6,451 bases of DNA from Methanoregula sp. (GTDB lineage Archaea > Halobacteriota > Methanomicrobia > Methanomicrobiales > Methanospirillaceae). The stretch covers positions 1-6,451 of the forward strand of contig JAURZP010000267.1 of the NCBI GenBank assembly GCA_030653335.1, read 5' to 3'. Each line of letters opens with the position of its first letter. The first letter of the stretch is position 1. The translations under genes were made by a program, and so were the position numbers. A model generated the notes under the pieces. That model was given only the letters and a program-made list of their open reading frames with translations. It was not told the DNA's origin and searched no databases. Below, one piece after another: positions 1 to 5,835 of the stretch.

Positions 1-61
1 AATTCATTCAGATTTTTTTAAAAGGTATTATGAAGTTATATCATGGAACACTACCAAAAAT
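1..61 (+). repeat. degenerate direct repeat, copy 1
   Basis: The first 10 bases, AATTCATTCA, recur exactly at 3974-3983. In both places they are followed by a T-run and an A-run, then GAAG(T/C)TAT, then ACACTAC and an A-run. GAAG comes 31 bases into copy 1 and 30 bases into copy 2; copy 1 has about 5 extra bases before ACACTAC. By eye about 70% of aligned positions match. Copy 1 begins at the window edge, so its left limit is unknown. It lies upstream of the solute-binding protein gene. Its role is unknown. Confidence 0.6.
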
Positions 62-132
62 TCTGCCGTTTAACCGGGATCTGTTGAAGAAACTAAAAAT
101 CTTCTGGAACTAAAAGGCCAAATAAAAACTCC

Positions 133-151
133 GGTATAAAATAATATAAAG
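133..151 (+). promoter_or_regulatory. candidate TATA-box region upstream of the sensor operon
   Basis: Two overlapping TATA-like strings, TATAAAATA (135-143) and AATATAAAG (143-151), lie in an AT-rich stretch. An archaeal TATA box would place the transcript start about 25 bases downstream, near 160-175, leaving a 5' leader of roughly 130 bases before the solute-binding protein gene. No clear purine-rich BRE was picked out, so which string is used is open. Confidence 0.4.
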
Positions 152-168
152 GCATGAGGTAGATATGA

Positions 169-212
169 TCATAATGTCGTCTGATCAATCAGACCCTGAC
201 TCATAACGTCAG
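169..212 (+). promoter_or_regulatory. cluster of short inverted and direct repeats in the leader
   Basis: A perfect 7-bp inverted repeat with a 2-base centre, GTCTGATcaATCAGAC, lies at 179-194. A second pair, CTGAC (196-200) and GTCAG (208-212), has a 7-base centre. The string TCATAATGTC (169-178) recurs as TCATAACGTC (201-210), 32 bases on, or about three helical turns. The cluster sits just downstream of the TATA-like element, so it could be a regulator site near the transcript start or a structured leader. No regulator family is assigned. Confidence 0.4.
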
Positions 213-244
213 ATGAAAAACCGAGAGACGAACGGGATGTTGAT

Positions 245-307
245 ATGAAACTGCCTTTTGCATCAGATCTGGCAATATATGATATTTTTGAGGCATACCA
301 TGCCTGA
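245..307 (+). CDS. candidate 20-residue leader ORF coupled to the solute-binding protein
   Basis: An ATG at 245 opens a 20-codon frame that begins MKLPFASDLA and ends at TGA 305-307. That stop overlaps the next gene's ATG (300-302) in the sequence ATGCCTGA. The same 8-base overlap joins the two nitrogenase-like genes on the other strand. The upstream ribosome site is weak (GGGATG, 234-239). The frame could serve translational coupling or be chance. There is no hydrophobic segment, no codon evidence at this length and no known homologue, so confidence is low. Confidence 0.2.
   Translation: MKLPFASDLAIYDIFEAYHA
290..293 (+). promoter_or_regulatory. ribosome binding site setting the ATG 300 start
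   Basis: GAGG lies 6 bases upstream of the ATG at 300. It supports that start over an in-frame TTG at 258 and an in-frame ATG at 279, neither of which has a comparable site at the right distance. Confidence 0.6.
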
Positions 308-1256
308 CCGGTGGTATTATATCGCAGGAATTGTCCTCATCCTGTGTTTAGGCAGTATTGTACTGATGACGTGGATCATCCCGCCGCAACCGGATCCTTC
401 TCCCGCTCCGCAGACTGACAAGCTCGCCGAGATCCTGGCACGGGGCAAGATTGTTATCGCTTCCCAGACGAACTATCCCCCCTGGTCAGATCGCAAAACG
501 GGGGCCATACGTACTGCAAACACAAAATGTGCTCCCAATGAATTCACCGCCGGTGAATTGACGGGCTTTGATGTGGATGTTGCAGTTGAAGTTGCCCGGC
601 GGCTGGGTGTCGAACCCTGTTTTGTCACACCTCCACGGACACAGGTCTTCAGCGGCAGCTGGGCGGATGCGTGGGATATCGGTCTTGGATCGATTACGAT
701 TACGACAGAACGCGCAAAGGTGCTGTATTTTGCACAGCCATACAAAACCGTCCCTTCAGTCTTTTACGTGAGCAGGAACAATACAGCCTTTTCAAATATC
801 AGCGATCTTTCAGGCAAACGTATAGGGGTATGTGCAGGCTGCATCCAGGAGCGTTACCTGCAAGGCTCGCTCGAAATACCGGGTGAGAAGATTGACTATG
901 TGGTCAAAAATGCCAGTATCGTGGCTTACAACAGTGATCCTCTCGCGTTCCCGCACCTGGTCAACGGGGAACTGGACGCAGTCCTTGTGAATATGGGCAG
1001 TGGCCAGGCAGCAGTGAACACCGGTACACCAATAAAACTGCTGAATGGCCCTGTATTTTATAACTACGTGGCTGCAGCCATAGACAAAAAGAGCGCCAGA
1101 GACCCGGTCCCGTTCACTAAAAAAGTCACTGATATTATTCAGGAGATGCATCGGGATAGCACACTGCAAAAACTCATACAACCGTACTATGAGCAGGATC
1201 TCACCATTGAAGCGAGCAAGTTCAACATTACTGCTCTGGGGCAATTCCCCCCATAG
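300..1256 (+). CDS. membrane-anchored family-3 extracellular solute-binding protein
   Basis: This 318-aa protein looks like the periplasmic amino-acid-binding family (SBP_bac_3). One uncleaved-looking hydrophobic segment (about residues 6-27) is followed by a Pro-rich linker (28-37), and the binding domain then runs to near the C-terminus. Family hallmarks are the GFDVDVAVEVARRLG stretch (89-103), the DIGLGSITITTERAKVLYFAQPY stretch (126-148, given here as a landmark) and the late GELDAVLVN segment (223-231). An insert of about 20 residues (66-87, Cys77) precedes the first signature, and a CAGC motif lies at 178-181. Cys16 is not in a lipobox, so a membrane anchor fits better than a lipoprotein. 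No permease or ATPase is adjacent. The kinase gene starts within 4-13 bases, so I infer a ligand-sensing role rather than uptake. The ligand is unknown. The ATG start is chosen on its ribosome site; a TTG at 258 would add 14 residues. Confidence 0.85.
   Translation: MPDRWYYIAGIVLILCLGSIVLMTWIIPPQPDPSPAPQTDKLAEILARGKIVIASQTNYPPWSDRKTGAIRTANTKCAPNEFTAGELTGFDVDVAVEVARRLGVEPCFVTPPRTQVFSGSWADAWDIGLGSITITTERAKVLYFAQPYKTVPSVFYVSRNNTAFSNISDLSGKRIGVCAGCIQERYLQGSLEIPGEKIDYVVKNASIVAYNSDPLAFPHLVNGELDAVLVNMGSGQAAVNTGTPIKLLNGPVFYNYVAAAIDKKSARDPVPFTKKVTDIIQEMHRDSTLQKLIQPYYEQDLTIEASKFNITALGQFPP
541..559. repeat. perfect 19-bp palindrome inside the solute-binding protein gene
   Basis: AATTCACCG, a central C at 550, and CGGTGAATT form a perfect inverted repeat with 9-bp arms. 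It lies in codons for the inserted segment around NEFTAGEL. It may be chance or a protein-binding site; nothing in the window identifies a binder. Confidence 0.45.
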
Positions 1257-1268
1257 CGAGTGTGCAAG

Positions 1269-3902
1269 ATGCCACTCACCTTTTTAAATAAGAGTCTGAC
1301 AACGCGGCTGGTCTGCTATTTCCTTTTGTTATCGCTTGTCATCGTCAGCCTGGTGGGATTTTTTGCCTACATTCAGGCAACAGAGGCCCTTAAACAATCT
1401 GTTTTCGACCGGCTTGAGGCAGTCTCCACGTTAAAGGAAGACGGGCTCAACCACTGGGTGGACGACCAGCTCCAGAATGTGGTCATGATCGCATGGCTGC
1501 CGATAGTCCGGGAGCAGACCGGAACGCTGCTCTCTACCAGGAGCTCCGATCCGGATCATAAAAAAGCCTATACGAGCCTTTCGGAATACCTGAATCTTGT
1601 AGTGACCCGGACCTCGTACTCAGAAGAGATGTTCGTACTCGATCTGAATGGTACAGTAGTCCTGTCGACTGACAAAACCCATGAAGGCCAGTCGTTTGCC
1701 AGTGCCCCGTTTTTTTCCGAAGGGCTGTCAAAGACGTTTGTACAGAATGTATACCCCTCACCCTTCAACGGCAGGCCGATCATTACCTTAGTTACACCGA
1801 TGTTTGATCCGCAGGGGCGGCGTATCGGGGTGCTTGTATCTCATCTTTCCATGGCCCGGATTGACCGTATTATCCTCGAACGCACCGGCCTTGGCACGAG
1901 CGGCGAAACGTACCTGGTAGACCAATCCCATACGATTATCTCAAAAACCTCTATCCCGAAACAGGGACTCTCTGCCGGTAAGGTTTATTCCGAAGGTATT
2001 GACACCGCATTACAAGGCGGGCATGGTACCGGGCTTTACCGGAATTATGCTGGAATTCCGGTAATCGGTGTTTACCGCTGGAATAATGACCGGAAAGTGG
2101 CCCTGCTCGCCGAAATGAGCCAGGATGAGGCGTTTGCACCGGCCCGTCAGCTGGCGTGGTCGATCTTTGCACTGGGGATGTTCCTGTCAGTACTATTAGC
2201 TGTCGGGATGTACCTGCTGGCGCGCCAGATTACCCGGCCTATTCTTGCGATCACTGACACAGCCATTAAAGTGACCGAGGGTGACCTGAGCCTTACCGCG
2301 CCGGTCCTGACCGAAGATGAGGTCGGTGTGCTGGCCCGTGCGTTTAACCAGATGACCGCGAAATTGCGGCATACGCTGGAAGGTCTGGAACAGAATGTGG
2401 CAGAACTCAAGCGGACGGATGATGCCCTGCGGGGGAGCGAATCCAAATACCGGACTCTTGTCGAAAATATCCCACAGAAGATATTCCTCAAAGACAAGAA
2501 TTCCACCTTTATTTCCTGTAACAAGAATTTTGCAGCAGACTTAAAGATCGATCAGGAAATGATTGCAGGAAAGACCGATTATGATTTCTTCCCTAAAGAA
2601 CTTGCAGAAAAATACCGTGCTGACGATAAGCGGCTGATGTCAACAGGTCAGACCGAAGAGATCGTCGAGCAATACCTGCAGGACGGGGTTATGCGCTGGA
2701 TCAATACGATAAAAACGCCGGTAAAGGATTCAGAGGGAAATATCGCAGGTATTTTCGGTATATTCTGGGATATTACCGAACATATGCGGGCAGAGGAAGC
2801 GCTGAAACAGTCAGAAATAAAGTACAGGGCGATCTTTGAGAACAGCGGAAACCCGTTAATCATCAGTGAAGAAGATACCACCATCGCACTGATCAACCGG
2901 GAGTTTGAAAAAATTACCGGGTGTCGTAAAGACGAGATCGAAGGAAAGAAGAGCTGGGTAGAGTTCATCGCAAATCCTGAGGTTCGTACGAAGATGACTG
3001 AGTACCACCGGTTGCGGAGGATCGATCCGAACCTTGCACCTGCATCCTATGAATCCCACATTGCCGGTAACAACGGCACAGTAAAAGATATCATTGTCAT
3101 GGCGTCCATGATCCCCGGGACCCGACAGAGTCTTATTGCCTTTATCGATATCACCGAGCGCAAACGGTCTGAAGAGGAACTCCATAAACTCTACACTGAA
3201 CTGGAAAACCGTGTCGAAGAACGCACGGCCGAACTCCGCCAGGTGCAGGAGGCGTACCACCAGGCAAATAAAAAGCTCAGCCTGATGAGCTCGATAACCA
3301 GGCACGATATCCTCAACCAGCTCACTGCGCTCCAGGGTTGTGTCCAGATAATGTCTGAGGGGTTGACCGATCCGAAATATAAGAAGTTGATCGAACTTGC
3401 AGAACGGGCAGGCGATACGATCTTCCACCAGATCTCCTTCACAAAAGAATACCAGGAGATCGGTATTAAAAGTCCAAAGTGGCAGAATGTGGGGGATACC
3501 ATCACCCATGCATCCCACTCCCTCGGATTTGCCCGTATAGTCAAAGACCCGTTGATCGACAAACTCGAAGTTTTTGTCGATCCACTCTTTGAGCGGGTTG
3601 TCTATACACTTATTGAGAATACCCAGAGACATGGGATGCATGCAACAGAAGTCCATTTCTCAGGCAAGACAACCGATAGCGGACTGGTAATACTCTATGA
3701 GGACAATGGGATCGGGATCGGTAATGAGGACAAAGAGCGTCTGTTTGAACGAGGGTTTGGCAAGCACACCGGTTTTGGACTCTTCCTCTCCCATGAGATC
3801 CTCGCAATCACTGGCATCACGATCCGGGAGACCGGAGAACCCGGTCAGGGTGTACGGTTCGAGATAAACGTGCCAAAAGGGGCGTACCGGTTTTGCGGGT
3901 AG
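1269..3902 (+). CDS. membrane sensor histidine kinase (Cache-HAMP-PAS-PAS-HisKA-HATPase)
   Basis: This 877-aa sensor kinase has, in order: TM1 (about 13-34), an extracytoplasmic double-Cache-like domain (about 35-290), TM2 (about 294-318), HAMP (about 317-370), a short coiled coil, PAS 1 (about 388-505, with GKTDYDFFP), PAS 2 (about 515-630, ending AFIDITERKRSEEE), a coiled coil (to about 668) and the kinase core. The H-box RHDILNQL puts the likely phospho-His at 679. The N-box is LIENTQRHG (Asn784). DNGIGIG is the G1 box and GKHTGFGLFLS the G2 box, so the catalytic core looks intact. The RHDILNQL form is common in methanogen kinases. There is no receiver or output domain, so a separate response regulator must be off the window. 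The ATG at 1269 is chosen because a weak GAG (1258-1260) lies 8 bases upstream; a GTG at 1260 would add three residues. It probably shares a transcript with the preceding gene. Confidence 0.93.
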   Translation: MPLTFLNKSLTTRLVCYFLLLSLVIVSLVGFFAYIQATEALKQSVFDRLEAVSTLKEDGLNHWVDDQLQNVVMIAWLPIVREQTGTLLSTRSSDPDHKKAYTSLSEYLNLVVTRTSYSEEMFVLDLNGTVVLSTDKTHEGQSFASAPFFSEGLSKTFVQNVYPSPFNGRPIITLVTPMFDPQGRRIGVLVSHLSMARIDRIILERTGLGTSGETYLVDQSHTIISKTSIPKQGLSAGKVYSEGIDTALQGGHGTGLYRNYAGIPVIGVYRWNNDRKVALLAEMSQDEAFAPARQLAWSIFALGMFLSVLLAVGMYLLARQITRPILAITDTAIKVTEGDLSLTAPVLTEDEVGVLARAFNQMTAKLRHTLEGLEQNVAELKRTDDALRGSESKYRTLVENIPQKIFLKDKNSTFISCNKNFAADLKIDQEMIAGKTDYDFFPKELAEKYRADDKRLMSTGQTEEIVEQYLQDGVMRWINTIKTPVKDSEGNIAGIFGIFWDITEHMRAEEALKQSEIKYRAIFENSGNPLIISEEDTTIALINREFEKITGCRKDEIEGKKSWVEFIANPEVRTKMTEYHRLRRIDPNLAPASYESHIAGNNGTVKDIIVMASMIPGTRQSLIAFIDITERKRSEEELHKLYTELENRVEERTAELRQVQEAYHQANKKLSLMSSITRHDILNQLTALQGCVQIMSEGLTDPKYKKLIELAERAGDTIFHQISFTKEYQEIGIKSPKWQNVGDTITHASHSLGFARIVKDPLIDKLEVFVDPLFERVVYTLIENTQRHGMHATEVHFSGKTTDSGLVILYEDNGIGIGNEDKERLFERGFGKHTGFGLFLSHEILAITGITIRETGEPGQGVRFEINVPKGAYRFCG
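2036..2064. repeat. perfect 11-bp inverted repeat inside the kinase gene
   Basis: TTACCGGAATT (2036-2046) and AATTCCGGTAA (2054-2064) are exact reverse complements separated by ATGCTGG. They would form an 11-bp hairpin with a 7-base loop in DNA or mRNA. The site is in codons for the distal Cache region (around LYRNYAGIPVIGV). It is long for chance, but its function is unknown. Confidence 0.5.
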
Positions 3903-3973
3903 CACGAAATACGGTAGTAACCTAAGGAAACAACGGGTAATGGAAATACTTTTTATGGGTAATTGCTCAACAA

Positions 3974-4028
3974 AATTCATTCAAATTTTAAAAAAATGTG
4001 TTTGAAGCTATGTGACACTACAAAAAAA
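3974..4028 (+). repeat. degenerate direct repeat, copy 2
   Basis: This is the partner of bases 1-61: AATTCATTCA (3974-3983), a T-run and A-run, GAAGCTAT (4004-4011), GACACTAC (4014-4021) and seven A (4022-4028). It lies 72 bases after the kinase stop codon. Together the two copies enclose the solute-binding protein and kinase genes. Read on the - strand, its A-runs are T-runs and may also serve to end transcription of the convergent gene. Confidence 0.6.
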
Positions 4029-4042
4029 TAGATAGGTTTACT

Positions 4043-4106
4043 GATGGACTGCCAGTAATCATGACACGGAAATCTCAGCCGGTTTCTCAATCAGTCCATC
4101 CTTTTT
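4043..4106 (+). terminator. stem followed by a T-run between convergent genes
   Basis: GATGGACTG (4043-4051) and CAGTCCATC (4092-4100) are exact reverse complements, and CTTTTT (4101-4106) follows at once. The 40-base loop is long for an intrinsic hairpin, but the order of stem then T-run fits the end of the sensor operon transcript. On the other strand the same stem lies just after the stop codon of the convergent gene and is followed by seven T (4028-4022), so it may work both ways. Archaea can terminate on T-runs alone. Confidence 0.45.
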
Positions 4107-4518
4107 ATACAACCGCACTGATCTGCTGTTGCCCGTACACACCCCGGCGGGCGCTGATGGCAGACTGTGCCGGAATCTTACCTATGGTTGCCAGACGCTC
4201 TTTTCCGTACATCACGCCACGGAGTGAGTTTAAGGAGACCGTGAAATTCCCGGTATCGAACAACTCGAGGTTCAGGGCTTTACCGGAGACCGAGACCTGT
4301 GCAAGCCCCTTTACTGCTCCAAGGTAGTATTGCTGCCACTGGTGGGTAAGCTCCTCCAGCTGTATAAAAACATGACCGGAGACCGCCTTTGAGAGATCAG
4401 AACGCCGTATAGCATACCGGGTTCCAAGGATATGGAGTTCGATCACTGCATGTACATTTCCTTCACTGTCTAATGCGCTGTACCCGGTTCGCTGGAGATA
4501 TCCTGCTTTTTCCATCAT
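4105..4518 (-). CDS. hypothetical protein, 137 aa
   Basis: I do not recognise this family. It has no cysteine, no membrane segment and no signal peptide. Alternating hydrophobic stretches (for example AVIELHILGTRYAI, VSVSGKALNLELF and FTVSLNSL) suggest a mostly beta, soluble protein; the C-terminal part after KIPAQ looks flexible. The start is ATG 4518 (MMEKAGYLQ), or the adjacent ATG at 4515, because AGGTGG (4525-4530) lies 6-9 bases upstream; a TTG at 4554 lies upstream of this ribosome site and is rejected. It has its own TATA box at the right distance, so it seems to be transcribed separately from the nitrogenase-like genes upstream. That the frame is a real gene rests on promoter, ribosome site and length. 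Its function is unknown. Confidence 0.75.
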   Translation of the reverse strand: MMEKAGYLQRTGYSALDSEGNVHAVIELHILGTRYAIRRSDLSKAVSGHVFIQLEELTHQWQQYYLGAVKGLAQVSVSGKALNLELFDTGNFTVSLNSLRGVMYGKERLATIGKIPAQSAISARRGVYGQQQISAVV

Positions 4519-4524
4519 ACCCGA

Positions 4525-4530
4525 CCACCT
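4525..4530 (-). promoter_or_regulatory. ribosome binding site of the 137-aa gene
   Basis: AGGTGG on the - strand matches the core of the anti-Shine-Dalgarno complement and lies 6 bases before ATG 4518 and 9 before ATG 4515. It decides the start codon. Confidence 0.65.
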
Positions 4531-4545
4531 TTTTGTCGTAGTATT

Positions 4546-4557
4546 GCGTTGCAATGC
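4546..4557. promoter_or_regulatory. operator-like palindrome next to the TATA box
   Basis: GCGTTGCAATGC is a 12-bp palindrome with one mismatched pair around a perfect TTGCAA core. It directly abuts the TATA region, between it and the expected transcript start of the 137-aa gene, which is where an archaeal repressor would block polymerase. No binder is known. Confidence 0.4.
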
Positions 4558-4571
4558 GGGCTATATAACCC
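4558..4571 (-). promoter_or_regulatory. archaeal promoter (palindromic TATA box) of the 137-aa gene
   Basis: On the - strand GGGTTATATAGCCC contains TTATATA. Its centre is about 46 bases upstream of ATG 4518, so a start 25 bases downstream would fall near 4540 and leave a leader of about 20 bases that holds the ribosome site. The 14-bp block is almost perfectly symmetric (GGGCTATATAACCC on the + strand), so it could in principle also direct + strand transcription, but no gene there would use it. Confidence 0.6.
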
Positions 4572-4651
4572 GTTACCGTGCGCAGGGTGAAAGTGAAAAA
4601 TTCCTCTGGTTAAGGAGAGAGAAGCAGTGGTTCCAAAGAGGCAGATTCAAT

Positions 4652-4691
4652 AAAAAACCGGGTCTGGCAGAGAGAAACAGCCCACTAAAAA
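4652..4691 (-). terminator. T-runs after the nitrogenase-like genes
   Basis: In the 3' region of the - strand operon, T-runs occur at 4691-4687 (five T) and 4657-4652 (six T after CCCGG). The second run is a near match (10 of 11) to the reverse complement of CCGGGTTTTTT at 4715-4725 inside the end of the gene, so a long-loop stem is possible. T-runs of this kind end transcription in many archaea. Evidence is from composition only. Confidence 0.35.
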
Positions 4692-4704
4692 GAAGCAAAG
4701 GCGA

Positions 4705-5835
4705 TCAGGATCGGCCGGGTTTTTTGTCCATACAGGTGTTGAGCACCTTCTCCACTAAAGAGAGGGTGCCATTTATTCCCACAAAAGGGTCCGGGGCAAG
4801 CCGGATGGTTCCGCGCAGCGGTGGTGTGATACCGCAAAAGGCCCGGTCTCCACAGACAGAGCGTTCAAAGGATGACCCCATCACCAGATCCGGGTTATGC
4901 TGCCCGAGCAGGGATCTTACCCTTTCAAGCCCGGCAACCTGTTCAACCGGAAATTTCGATTCAGACGGAGCATTGCGAGAACCGATACACCGGATCTCCG
5001 CATCCAGGTACCGTTCAAGAGTCTCTGCTACATGCAGGGCATAGGAAAAACCGGCAAAGATTACAACAGAGGGGGGATCAAACCGTAGCAGGTACTTGTC
5101 ACATGCCTTAACCATCCGTTCCTCCTGCTGTTCGAGCTCTGAAAAGACCCGGTCCACATCCGCATTCCCAAACACTTCCCCCAGTCTTTTGAATGTAGCC
5201 CCAACCGCTTTGAACCCAAGAGTCCCGCCACAATACTTGCCAATACCACTCAAAAAATCCTCATTAGTACCGACTGTATACGGTGAAGCATGCTGCACTT
5301 TTTTAAGCAGATCCTGTGAAAATACCGTCCCCACCGGAATACGAGCCATCGCCAGCAGTCGCATGATCTCCTGCACATTACCCGCATAGAATGGATCGAA
5401 CAGGCAGACACCATCGATGTTCACACCCCTGACATCGGGATCGATCCGTGGTGCCAGTATCGAGAGGGCTTTTTTGTATCCCACCTCCACATCGCCGGAA
5501 AAACCCGGGCTGTCCACAAGGATCACATCATGTTTTTCGAGCATCGACCGGATATCCTCACCAAGAATTGCCGGAACACAGGTGGTGATGACCGCTATGC
5601 GTTTGCCACGGCCGGACAACCCCCCGATCACTTCGTTGAGCCGGTCCTCCGAGCCAAAGATGATCTCGTGCTCGAGAATGAATGTGCCATGCAGGGGAGC
5701 GTGAAGGAGCGTGGTAGGGTAGTAATAACAGCCGCTCGATCCGTGGATCACAACAGTCATCCCCTCGAATCCGGCAAGGCAGGCAGCAGCCCCGGTCATC
5801 GCACAGGGCCAGAGAGGATTGGTGCATTCAGGCAT
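4705..5835 (-). CDS. nitrogenase component-1-like protein, NifK/NifN-type subunit
   Basis: This 376-aa protein belongs to the Oxidored_nitro family. Its N-terminus reads like NifK: NP, Cys11, then a GA pair, GFEGM, HGSSGC (Cys36), an E-x-x-IFG segment (55-61), TTCVPAILGEDI (Cys86) and DSPGF. Cys11, Cys36 and Cys86 match the three P-cluster cysteines of NifK in order; the first two are 25 residues apart, as in NifK. An FeS cluster at the subunit interface is therefore likely. Middle and C-terminal Rossmann-type domains follow (VVIFAGFSYALHVAETLERYL; PDLVMGSSFE), so all three domains are present, at a compact length near that of CfbD. No cofactor ligand can be named. ATG 5835 is chosen because GGAGG (5846-5850) lies 10 bases upstream; the frame stays open to a GTG at 5913 inside the previous gene. 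It overlaps the NifD/E-like gene in ATGCCTGA, so the two are co-translated. The substrate is unknown; true nitrogenase is unlikely. Confidence 0.85.
   Translation of the reverse strand: MPECTNPLWPCAMTGAAACLAGFEGMTVVIHGSSGCYYYPTTLLHAPLHGTFILEHEIIFGSEDRLNEVIGGLSGRGKRIAVITTCVPAILGEDIRSMLEKHDVILVDSPGFSGDVEVGYKKALSILAPRIDPDVRGVNIDGVCLFDPFYAGNVQEIMRLLAMARIPVGTVFSQDLLKKVQHASPYTVGTNEDFLSGIGKYCGGTLGFKAVGATFKRLGEVFGNADVDRVFSELEQQEERMVKACDKYLLRFDPPSVVIFAGFSYALHVAETLERYLDAEIRCIGSRNAPSESKFPVEQVAGLERVRSLLGQHNPDLVMGSSFERSVCGDRAFCGITPPLRGTIRLAPDPFVGINGTLSLVEKVLNTCMDKKPGRS

Noticed and set aside
165..206. A 13-codon leader peptide (MIIMSSDQSDPDS) with GAGGT upstream
   Set aside because: The likely transcript start (about 160-175) falls at or after its ribosome site, so it would probably not be translated.
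258..299. TTG start adding 14 residues to the solute-binding protein
   Set aside because: It is a rare start with no good ribosome site. ATG 300 has GAGG at 6 bases and places the hydrophobic segment right at the N-terminus.
300..1256. Calling the solute-binding protein part of an amino-acid ABC importer
   Set aside because: No permease or ATPase is adjacent. The next gene is a kinase, and the protein has a membrane anchor, not a lipobox.
2856..3656. A 266-codon open frame on the - strand opposite the kinase
   Set aside because: It lies fully inside the kinase gene, whose domains are clear, and its translation shows no recognisable domain. It is an antisense shadow of a GC-rich gene.
1..4028. 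A transposon bounded by the two similar sequences
   Set aside because: The copies are direct and degenerate, there is no transposase between them, and no target-site duplication can be identified.
4544..5044. A 166-codon open frame on the + strand near the palindromic TATA box
   Set aside because: It is mostly antisense to the NifK/N-like gene and has low-complexity charged content. The TATA box is far better placed for the - strand gene.
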